NCBI GenBank assembly: GCA_019916065.1
Contig: CM034241.1
Span: 9,213,223-9,277,222, forward strand
From: Vitellaria paradoxa
Taxonomy: Eukaryota > Streptophyta > Magnoliopsida > Ericales > Sapotaceae
Length of the DNA stretch: 64,000 bases
Direction: 5' to 3'
Position 1 is the stretch's first letter. Every line of letters begins with the position of its first letter. Below are positions 47,790 through 57,875 of the stretch, in pieces. A model generated the notes under the pieces. It made no database searches and was not told the origin of the DNA. It saw only the letters and a list, made by a program, of their open reading frames with translations. Made by a program: the position numbers and the translations under genes.

Positions 47790-49060
47790 TAACCAGTAAT
47801 TAATTATTATTTATTATTACTTCTTGTTTGTTTAACGTCCTTTATATGTCACGACGAACTCAACTACAGCTATAACTAGTACTCGAACCCAGAAGATTAA
47901 TTGATTGTTGCGTCACTATCCCTTGGGTTGGATAGTTTGATTTTCTTATGTTAGGTAGGTTAGTCACTCATTCTTATCTAAATATAGATATAAAATGAAC
48001 AGTTTCATTAATGTCAAATATTAGTTGCTTATGGAAGAAGAACAAGGTTTTTTCTCCAAATATTATTCTAATTTAATCGTTAATTATTAGTGTAAATGTT
48101 TACGACAACTTAAACTTTTGATTTATGATTGTTGGTGTCTATGTTTACGACCACTTCAACTCTTGATTTGTTTATTATTATATTGTTAAAATTTTGGATT
48201 TGTTATTCTTTATTGTCCACTATTACTTCTTACTTATTTAATGTTTTTTATATATCAACATAAACTCACCAACAATTATGGGTAATGCCTGAACCTAGAT
48301 AATGAATCGATTGTTGTGTTTCATTAATGAATCGATTGTTGACAACAACTTGAACTCTTGTTTGTTATTATTTTGTTAACATTTTTGATTTGTTATTTCT
48401 GTTATCTATTATTCCTTTTGTTTTTGTATGTCATAATAAACTCACCAACAACTATGACTATTGTCCGAACTCAACCATTCCCTTGGGTTGGGAAGGTTGA
48501 TTTCCTTAGGTTAAGTAGATTGGTCACTCATAATATGGATATAAAGGGAACATTTTCATTAATGTTCACCAAATATAAATTCTCCAAATATAATATGGAA
48601 GAACAATGTTCTTCTTTTCCAAATATTTTCATTACTGTGATTTGCTCAACAATTACTGGTGTTGATATTTTCTACAACTTGAACTCTTGATTTGTTATTG
48701 TTAGTGTCATTGTTTACAATAACTTGAACTTTGATTTGTTTGTTATTATATAGTTAAAATTTTTTATTCGTTATTCCTTGTTTGTTATTGCTTCTTATTT
48801 GTTTGATGTTTTTTGTATGTCACAACGAACTCACTTGTAATTATAGCTAATACCTAGGACCATTTCCTTGGATCATGTACATCAGTCATTGGTCCTTATC
48901 CAAATATAGATGTATAAGGAATAATTTCATTAATATTCTCCAAATACCCGAACAATGTTCATTTCACTAAATATATTCATTGCTCTAATTTACTTCGTAA
49001 TTGTTGGTGTTGATGTTTATGACAACTTGAACTCTTGATATTATTGGTAGCTTTATCTAG
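47790..49060. repeat. Degenerate tandem array with anchors near 47850, 48258, 48431 and 48819
   Basis: Each unit carries, in order, TGTCAYRAYRAACTCACC-like, CCCTTGGGTTGG-like, GTCACTCAT, AATATAGATATAAA, TTTCATTAATGT and CAACTTGAACTCTTGATTTG. Unit spacing is irregular (173, 388 and about 408 bases), so some units carry internal deletions. No coding function is evident. Confidence 0.65.
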
Positions 49061-50245
49061 GTTTCCTTTTGCCTGTGAGTTCATCCAATTATTTACTTTT
49101 TTTTTTTACCTTGATTTGTTTCGTTTAAGGTTTTATGGTGGCTGTAAACGTTGTGACTTAGCCATGTTATAAGTTGATTCAGATGAGTTAGACGATAGGT
49201 TTAGAGTTGGTCGAGTCTACTGGAATATCATTTTTAACTAGGAGACTTTCTGATGAAAGGCGGGTGGGGGTAGTAGTTTCAATATTATGCAAAAATGAAT
49301 AAGCTCAATTGGTTAAAGAATAAAAGCGAAAATCCATTAATGTAGTGACTTTCTTGTCCATCAAAACGTTAAATGATTATAAAATTTTCAAGTAACCCCT
49401 GCAATTTGGAGGGGTTTTTGGATTTTGATTATTTTGAGTCTTTTATATTCTATTTGGCCACACTACTAAGTGAAATGACAAGTACTTCGTTTGGAATAAT
49501 AGAACAAAATGATTATTTTCACACTATATTTTATTTAATTTTTAGAAAAATTAGCATAGCAAGTTTCAAAATAAGTTTAACAATATGATAATAAAATTTA
49601 TGGATAATCATTTCATTGCATTCTTGGTCCCAAAATAATGAAAAAAAAAACTATCATAATATAACTTCGTGAAAATGGTGATTAACCAATTCAAAACAAT
49701 AATAAAACTTTCAAGTTGTTATTTAATTATAAGAATGTCATTATTATATGATTCTCGTAATAATTTTAATTGCAAGAATGCTACTTCTATGATACTTTGG
49801 TTACATAATCTTGTGTATATATAATTTTTTTTGGGTAAAATGGCACATTCTAGTAAATGTTTTAGGTAGGATTATTCAAAAAACTTTTAATTGTGTCCTT
49901 CTTGAGCGTAAAAATTGTTTAATTTGAAAAAAAATCATTGTTTGAAAATATTTTAAAAATAATTTGACATATTTATAAACAAATGTCATAAATTTGAAGA
50001 GTTTTGCTAGATATATACAGTATTTACATTCGAAATTTGTTTTCATAGATATTTCTTGACCAATTATATTAGTGTCACTCCTTCAAGAAATGTAAATGTA
50101 CCTCTCCGTTTGACTCATTAATTGCAAAGAGATGGTCTATTTTTTTAATTTTTGATTGATCTTTAAATTAATTTATTTCTATCCACGAATTCTCAAACTA
50201 AGTTAGTTGCGAGACTTGGCATGCCTGATATGTAGCTATTATTAT
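49060..50245. other. AT-rich intergenic DNA, nothing recognised
   Basis: No gene or element ends were identified. One 71-codon open frame at 49373-49588 is rich in F, I and S and has no recognised motif. Confidence 0.4.
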
Positions 50246-50247
50246 TT

Positions 50248-52602
50248 GTGCTCTCAACAATAGTTATTTTACTTTGGCTCTGTTTGGAGTGTTATCTGGC
50301 TAACAATCTTCATCTTTATCTAAAAATCTCCTATTTTCTCCACACCAAAAAGTTTTAATTTTTTATAAAATTTTTTAATTTTTACCAAATTTTTACACTT
50401 TTCGAAAAACTTACTAAACACCCAACAATTTCAAAATTTACTTATTTTTTTGTTTATTTTTTTGGCTAAAATTTGACGCTCCAAACATGCACTTTTATCT
50501 TATAGAGACTGCTAACAAGTTATTGAAACTATCCATAATTGGGGGCCGTCAACAATATTATAGATGAGATGAGGAACTTTATCTTCCTGATAAACTCTAT
50601 ATGAAGTCTAAACTAGGTGAAAATGTTATTTCCATTCATGAGCATATCAAACGATAGCATTTGTTGGTTGCCAACTATTCCTTCCTATTATTTTTAGGGT
50701 CATAACAAGCTTTTAACTAATCTGTGGTATTCATAAATTAATATATATTTTTTAATCCACATCAGCAAGGAGACAAAAAACAATATCCATCCTCTCATTG
50801 TAAAAAGACATGGCAAGCTAATATATTATAATTATATGAAAAAGAAATGTAAAAGTTTTGATCAAAATAAAGATGTCGGTGAGATGGGTTATGAAGAACA
50901 AAAAATATGTGAGTAAAATTGGTTATGGAGAATTATTCCCCAGTAAAATAAGTAAAATTGCTGTGGAAATCCAGTTAGTTGGGATAGCAATCCTACATTA
51001 TGGCCTGAAGTTAAATACCATTAATGGAGGAAAAAAAAGTTATTTTCATCCTAGCTAGCTCCTCAACTCTTACCTTTTTGCAGTTCTATCTATGATTGTG
51101 AACAGAGATAATTATGCTGCTGATATTCGTGCTCTTAATAATATGTACGTTACTTGGTTGGCTTTGAAGTGTTAAATTTGGCTAACAATCTCTAACTTTC
51201 TTTATATTAAAAATTTTCAACATTTATCAAAATATTCACATTTTTCAAGACACACATCATACTCTCAACAATCCAAAATTTACAAATGTTTGTTTTTTTG
51301 TTTTTTGTTTTTTTTGGCCAAAATTTGGCACTCAAGAAAAGCACTTTTATCTTAGAAAGCCCGCCAATAAGTAATTGAAGCTACACATAATAAGAGCTGT
51401 AAAAAATATTATGGATGATATGAGGAATAATAACCATAGAAAATTAGTTATTACAGACGAAGATGATATAAAGAAGGTAGAACATTTAGTCAAGCATATA
51501 GGATGGGTTGGGAAGCTGAAAATCATTGCAACGCCAGATAAAATCCAGAGGATTAGACAGTGGTTGGATACAACTATTGACCAACAAGTTCGTACTGCAT
51601 TTAATCCTATTATCGAAACTTCGATCGAATGAGTCGTTATTAGTCATTTGTGTTTATCTTTTAAATTAGTACGTGTTTATTTGATCTTTTTTCTTTTTCT
51701 CTGCTATGCCAATTTTTTGTGCTGATTTGTATTGTATGTGTTTGTTCACAAATTGTGTTGATTTGTATTGTGTATATGTGTTTGATTTTCTATTTTTTCA
51801 CTATTAGCTGCAAAACATAGACCTTAAAAAGGATTTATTTTCTTGATGAACTTTGTATAAAATCTAATCCAGGTGAAATGTTGCTCCCATTAATAAGCAA
51901 ATCAAATGGCAGTATTTATTAAAAGCCAATAATTCATACTAATTATTTTTAGAGTCATCTATTTCAGATCTTTAAACTGATTCTGGGATTCACAAATTAA
52001 TATATGTTTTTTTCTTCACATTAATGAGGAAACCAAAAGCAATAGCCATCTTTCACTGTAAAAAGACATAAGAAGTTAACATGTGATAGATATATCTAAG
52101 AGAAATGTTAAAGTCTTGATCAAATTGAAGATATGAGGGAGGTGGGTTACAGAGAACAAAAAAGATGTGAATGATAGTGATTATTAAAAATGATTTCCTT
52201 ATTGAAGAAGTAAAGCTATTGTGCAGATCCAGCCGGTTGGGACAACAATCTCGCAAAATGGCCTGAAGTTAAAAATATCGATGGTGAAGAAGAAAAGTTA
52301 TCTTTATCCTAGCTAGTTTCTCAACTCTCATTTCTTTATAGTTCTATCCATGGCTGTGAACAGAGATAATTATTTTATCTATGGCGGTGAATATAGATAA
52401 TGATGTTGCTACTGCTTGTGCTCTTAACAATAGGTACGTTACTTTTGGTGTGTTTAGGTGTTAAATTTGGTTAAAAATCTCTAACTTTTTTAACACAAAA
52501 AAATTTCTAACTTTTACCAATTTTTTTTTACACTTTTCAAGAAACATACCAACTATCTAATAATTCAAAATTTATCTACTTTTTTAATTTTTTGGCCAAA
52601 AT
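50248..52602. repeat. Tandem segmental duplication: two units plus a partial third
   Basis: Anchor GTGCTCTYAAYAATA occurs at 50248, 51129 and 52418. Each unit starts with a reversed 'GAGTGCCAAATTTT' Tourist-like element, followed by AAGTWATTGAAACTA..CATAAT, GGATGATATGAGGAA, then CTTGATGAACTTTGTAT-like, GTAAAAAGACATRRSAAG, TGGCCTGAAGTTAAA and TCTATCYATGRYTGTGAACA. Unit 1 is 881 bp and unit 2 is 1289 bp. The difference is mainly a block present only in unit 2 (about 51425-51830). Unit 3 is cut off at about 52602 by copia fragment B. Confidence 0.7.
51375..51632 (+). CDS. Hypothetical open frame, 85 codons, in duplication unit 2
   Basis: Function not recognised. The peptide has a more protein-like composition than its surroundings: acidic and basic residues alternate (TDEDDIKKVEHLVKHIGW) and it ends QWLDTTIDQQVRTAFNP plus a short tail. 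It is followed by a T-rich, 3'UTR-like part with TTGTGTTGATTTGTATTG repeats. It could be the last exon of a captured gene or of an unrecognised transposon. The matching position in unit 1 (50563-50590) lacks most of it. Confidence 0.3.
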   Translation: MKLHIIRAVKNIMDDMRNNNHRKLVITDEDDIKKVEHLVKHIGWVGKLKIIATPDKIQRIRQWLDTTIDQQVRTAFNPIIETSIE

Positions 52603-52604
52603 GA

Positions 52605-53440
52605 TCGTAGATACAAATTTATGGCATTATAGGTTGAGTCATATGAGTGAAAAATAAATGAAAATGATATGTTCAAAGGGAAAATTTTTAAAATAGAAAT
52701 CAATTGATCTTGATTTATAAGAAAATCGATTTTATGGCAAATAGAAAAAAATGAGTTTTTCAAAGGATGGCAGAACACTAAAATAAGAAAAGTTAGAACT
52801 AATTCAAGCTGATCTTTAGAGACCCGTTCTAGTTTCATCTCTTGGCAGTTTACCATATCACATTACTTTCATCGATGATTCGATGAGAAATGTATAGATT
52901 TATTTCTTGAAAAATAAGTCAAATACCTTTTTTGTTTTTAAAAAATGGAAAAGTTTTAGTTGAGAATGAGACAGGGTTAAAAATTAAAATGTTTGCAGTC
53001 TGAGCATATAAATAGTACATTGAATAAGCGTACTAAATGTATGAGGATACATGCTTGACTTCCTTAGATACTAATAGTTGATGCAGTTAACACTGTAGCA
53101 TTCTTGATAAATTGCAAACCTTTTGTTCCTTTAGATGGACGACTTCTAGAGGAGGCTTGGAGCGGAAAAGAGGTAAATATTTTGCTTTTAAAAGTCTTTG
53201 GTTGTGTTTCGTATATTTGTATTGATGTTACTACTAGAAATAAATTAGAAGCTAAATTTGTTAAATGCACTTTCATTGGGTATGGTAGTGATGAATTTTG
53301 GTACCATTTTCAGATGAACAGATTGTAAAATAGTTCATAGTAAAGATCGATTAGAGGCAACAGATTCTTTTGATTTGAATGCTCAAATTGAGGAACTTGA
53401 ATTTATTGAGTTAGGTGATATTGCTTTGATAGAGATATAA
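52605..53440 (+). pseudogene. Ty1/copia fragment B: gag-pre-integrase to integrase C-terminus
   Basis: Starts at NLWHYRLSHMSEK (from about 52608), matching the 3' end of element A at 45381-45615 but clearly diverged. It continues through degraded integrase (FIDDS-like at about 52870; STLNKRTKCMRIHA at about 53012). The best preserved part is 53104-53328 (LLEEAWSGKEVN, LKVFGCVSYICID, FIGYGSDEF), the conserved region after the integrase core in plant copia elements. Stops interrupt all earlier parts. Reverse transcriptase and RNase H were not found downstream. Confidence 0.8.
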
Positions 53441-53444
53441 ACTA

Positions 53445-54600
53445 AAAGACATGCTTTATGTTATTGATATTTCTATTTCATTTTAACGAGAATTCTTTTT
53501 TGAGCAATGAATGCCATTATTATTTTTGTGCATGTGTCTAGTATCCACAAATAATATTTGATTAGTGCGTAGAGTACGACTTACACGCAAAAAAATTAGA
53601 TCATTGATTCTTTTGGAATAGAAGTTTATTATTCACAATTTTAGATGAAACTGAACACATTATTAGTAGAACTGTAGCACATAGTGTTAGTAAGTTTGTT
53701 CTGACTAGAGAGAATGGTTTAATTCTAACTATTTGTACTACCACACTTTGTGTATATTGAACTAGACTCAGTTGAGGTAATTATTTTATACTGACTTTAT
53801 AAAATAATTTATACCTCATGTTGATTATGATCATTTATGCTTTTAATCCGAATTCTATTTTTAGACACGTGTATATGTTGATTGTTGCTTTGATTACACA
53901 AAGAGTGAGTTCTATATATGAGTCAATAAACTTAGTGGATTGGGCAATGACATTGTATATATGGTGAATATTAATAGATAAAGGATTTCACGTCCTGATA
54001 AATTGGATTGATGATATCCTCTTAAGGAAACTTATAAGTTTTGACTAGATCAAATCTTGCAAGTGGATTCTAAATCTGATACGTCAAATAAGTTAAGTGG
54101 AAAAATCTCAACGAAAATAAGAAACCAATTAAATTAAATTGTCAGTAATTAAATTTAAGTGGTTGATATCTGTAATCTTAACGTAAGGAAATAATAAGTA
54201 TTTAATATTAAGGCTCGAAAATATAATTTCGAATATGATTAGGAGTGCAATTATAATTTTTTAGTGGAATGAATTATAATTTACGTAATTAAATCTTAAT
54301 TTAGGCGGGATTAGAAAATATTTTTTATATTTACTTATTGGACCCTGCTATAACCCTATAAATACTTTCTCTATTGGCAGTTAGGGTTAACGTTTTCTAA
54401 AAAAAAAAAAAAAAAAAAAAGAAAAACTAGAGCCTACTAAAGATCCCACAATTTGGTTAAAGATCCCACAACTTAAGGGTGCTTCAGACCCTTAAGACTC
54501 ACTATGGAAATTCAGAAGATCTAAATCCACTTGATCTGTTAATTTCTAGATTGGATTTGGATAAATTTGACGGGTCCACTTTTGCCTAAAGATCCATTTC
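53445..54600 (+). other. Unassigned; possible LTR remnant near 54190-54420
   Basis: No coding similarity was recognised. At about 54330-54395 a TATA-like CCCTATAAATACTTTC is followed by GCAGTTAGGGTTAACG and a 21-base poly-A run, a promoter-like layout also seen in copia LTRs. No paired termini were found. Confidence 0.3.
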
Positions 54601-54615
54601 CATTTTTATTTTTAT

Positions 54616-54901
54616 TTATTTTTTCTTTTGAAACCATAGGCTTAGTTGCTCAACTATCTCTTTACCGTTCAATTTAATGTCACTGATGAACCGGTTCAAA
54701 TTATAGTGGGATGATCCTCCATAGGCAATAGCTTTCGAAGCAAATTCAGTAATGGAATTAGCCCATTGAATGAACTCATCCCTTCTCACATTCATTAGTT
54801 CTCTTACCATCTTCTTAATTAACTCTATCACAAATGTCTTTCATATCGATCCCAACCTTCCACACCTCCTCAACAATCCTAATGTTTAGTTGTTGGTCTG
54901 C
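54616..54901 (-). pseudogene. UDP-glycosyltransferase C-terminal fragment, frameshifted
   Basis: On the minus strand from 54901 the sequence reads ADQQLNIRIVEEVWKVGIDM then KDICDRV. After a frame change it continues KKMVRELMNVRRDEFIQWAN, then GGSSHYNLNRFISDIK. This is the C-terminal segment, downstream of the sugar-donor (PSPG) motif, of plant family-1 UDP-glycosyltransferases, closest in style to UGT85/UGT709-type enzymes. The frameshift lies between DRV and KKM. The PSPG box and all upstream parts are missing; upstream DNA (54902-55600) is unrelated. It is a non-functional gene fragment, perhaps moved by a transposon. Confidence 0.8.
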
Positions 54902-54904
54902 AAT

Positions 54905-55600
54905 ATTTAAGTAAAATATTGTAATTAATTAATTCTTTCCTCTTTGCCATTCACTAGAAGAATCTGATTTCTCCCGTCGCCAGGTCAAGTTGCATAACCC
55001 ACAAGAATCTCTTCCTACTGTTTATCAGGCCATGCCACAACTCAATCAATTACTTTTTTTTCATTGTGGTTATACTTCCGAAGCTCACATAGATCACAGA
55101 TATTGGTGGTTGTGCGTTGAGCCAAGCTATACAGCTCTAGTCTTTTTCCCAGAGAGAATTTGAACTACTTGTGGTGGATTGTCTGACGGGTTCTTATCTT
55201 CAGGTGTGTGTGGAGTGGTCCGACGGTGTAGAGATTTGGGAGCCAACTATGGATGTTATGGGTGCTTCTATTTCTTTTATTTAAGTCCTTACAAAAAATG
55301 AGTTAGATTAGGTAAACGAGTCAAACCCATTAGTTAGCGGGCCAGATTTGGAGTGCAATGGCTAGGCTCATTTAATCGTGGGTCTAGATTGGGTCTTTAG
55401 TTGATGGATCTGGACTCAATGAATCTGGTTCAGATCTGGCCCAGATTTGGCCGTACAGGAAAACCTTCTTTGGATTTGCCCAAGATATTTGGAATTCATT
55501 TATTTCTCTTGGAGTGGCTTGTTTCAGTTTTGGTGCATTTCATGTAACAGGCTTATATAGCCCTAGAATATGGGTGTCCAATCCTTATGGACTAACAAGA
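54905..55600. other. Unassigned DNA of more balanced composition beside the UGT fragment
   Basis: About 700 bases less AT-rich than the surroundings. Short plus-strand frames (for example HCGYTSEAHIDHRYWWLC near 55062) are open but interrupted. It may be the body of a decayed retroelement or a captured sequence; no family was recognised. Confidence 0.35.
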
Positions 55601-57640
55601 AAAGTACAACCTGTAAATCGAGCGTTTAAAAAAAATATTCAATATTAAATAAATAAATAAATAAATAGAAATGAAATAGAAGAGCCCATTTTCGAAATAA
55701 ACAAATTCAAACTTGAAAATGATCTTTTTGATTCTCGAAGGATGAGGGGCAAAGGGATTGATTGAGAAAGATCTCTTGATCTTATTATAAGATCGTGATT
55801 GGATTCACATATGTTTAGTAAAGAGAATAATCTTCTCCTTTGAGAATAATCAAAAAGAAAAATAGAAAGTGTTCAATTGGCCCTAGAAGCAAGCCTTGAG
55901 GTAATGGTAAAAAAATTTTGACAATTTGACACATAAAATTGGTTTTTTTAAGGTGTGAGATTGATCACTGTAACCATATAAGAAAGGTTGACAATAACTA
56001 CATTATATTATTTTTGTATGTTGATGATTTGTAAATCTTTTAACTACCTATTTATTTTAAAAAAGTATGTAAATATTTTTTCTTAAAAAAAAAAATTACT
56101 TCCTTGATACGTAATTTTACTGTTCTATCTTATAATCACCAATATTCTTTTAGTTTTACTCCTTTAAATGCTTATTATGTGTAACTACATGATTACTTTT
56201 TTGCCTTGTATTAAGCGAGAAATCACAAATATTTTTGAACTTTAAAAATTTACCTTTATATTCATTGTGCATCATATAAAATGAATCATCTTAGAATAAA
56301 AAAAAAAAAAAAACACAAACTACTAGAACAAAGGGTTAGACAATAGCGGGCCAGGCTAAAAAAATTGGGATCTAGATTTAATTCTCAGGCTTGCTTATGT
56401 AATTTCATTTATTTTTTAAAAAAAATTAAATTATAATTTTAAATAAAAACAATTTGAAATTTATAAAAGTTACTAGTTTAGTACTAAAATAAATATTTTC
56501 TTTAAATTTTGAAATAAAAAATTAATCTCAATCTTGACTTGTAAATAGGCTAAAAAATTTTCTAAAACCCAAAAAGAATGCAAATTTGGACGGACCTTAG
56601 TGGACCGTGATAAAAATGAACACCCACTTGGGTATATTGCTAAAATGGATGCTTATAATTGCACAATATACCCTAAAATTATTGAAAGGCCTAAAATGTG
56701 CTTCCAACACAATATTAATTTTTATCTTTTCGTGCTTTGATTTCATTTCAACTATGAGAAATTGAACCATTGGTTTCTATTGTTTATTCAGTTGACCATC
56801 CCAATATTGAGACTGCTTTACAAGACGATAGGTAAATTTGGATTTTATTTTTCCAGTTCTTTTTTTTTCCCTTACAAAAACAAACAAACGGAGGGCAGAA
56901 TGGTCTTTTTAATCCAACCATTTCAATTTTGTGTTGCCCTAAGGCAAACTCCAATATTTGTTAAAAAAATAGAACTCTATTACTTGTTAAAAATGATAAA
57001 TTACACAAAACTCCGATTAACATTCAATTTATTACGAGTTATAATCTCAAATATTTAAGATTTGTACTTACAACTCTTATTTTTTAAAATACTTTTTTTC
57101 GTTTATTTAACTGTCAATGTTAAATAGAAAATATTACGAGTAAATAAGAAAATGATACAAGATATCTTATTTCTCATTTTAGAATATATATAATATTTAT
57201 TGATATCATTGAGTTCATTAAAAGTTCAATAAAAAAAAAGGAAAAAAAGAACAAAGTGTGAAAGGAGTTGCTCTTTTTCAAGCATTGACTTTAATTTTAG
57301 GATGGTGGTGGTTTTTTTTTTTTTTTTTAAACATTTGAAATCCTCAAAAATATTTTAGATATTTTATATATAGTTTAAAAAAGTAAGACCTTCCATAAGA
57401 TTCTTTTATTTTGATAATATTATTTTTTATTAAAAGTGCATTTGACGCGTTGAAAAACGTTAAAAAATTTTAAAAATTATTTATTTTTTACTTCACTGCA
57501 TGACTAAATATTTAAAAGTTATATCACTAAAAAAATTTATTTGTAAGAAATATTTTAAAATAAGGTATGTAAATGTAAATTTTAAACATTAACTCGATCT
57601 ATAATTAGTTAAATATTTAGGAAAAAAAAATGTAATATAT
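55600..57640. other. AT-rich intergenic DNA upstream of eIF3k
   Basis: No gene was seen. AAAT microsatellite at about 55644-55668 and poly-A/poly-T runs at 56298-56316 and 57311-57329. The part at about 56340-56640 (GCGGGCCAGGC ... GGACGGACCTTAGTGGACCG) resembles a decayed MITE end pair but could not be bounded. Confidence 0.4.
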
Positions 57641-57661
57641 AAAAAAAAAATGGTTGAAGAC

Positions 57662-57670
57662 AAACCCTAA
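57662..57670 (+). promoter_or_regulatory. Telo-box (AAACCCTAA) in the eIF3k promoter region
   Basis: AAACCCTAA lies 203 bases upstream of the start codon. Telo-boxes are common close to the start of plant genes for ribosomal proteins and translation factors, where they act with other elements in growth-linked expression. The following CT-rich stretch (TTCTTTTTCTTCTCGTCTC) fits a leader. Confidence 0.6.
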
Positions 57671-57827
57671 TATCCAAACCGGACAGCATGACTGTGAGAT
57701 GCGTGCTTCTTTTTCTTCTCGTCTCTGAGGGCCGTCTCCTTTCGCTATTCGACGAAAAGTTTGCATCAATCTTAACCTTCTAAGCGCAGAACACGCACAC
57801 ATCTAAGAAACTCATATCTATATACCG

Positions 57828-57844
<17 letters not shown>

Positions 57845-57872
<28 letters not shown>
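57845..57872 (+). repeat. GA microsatellite in the eIF3k 5' leader
   Basis: About 14 GA repeats run right up to the base before the ATG at 57873. Such GA/CT runs are common in plant leaders and vary in length. A TC run at 58157-58178 lies in intron 1. Confidence 0.85.
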
Positions 57873-57875
<3 letters not shown>

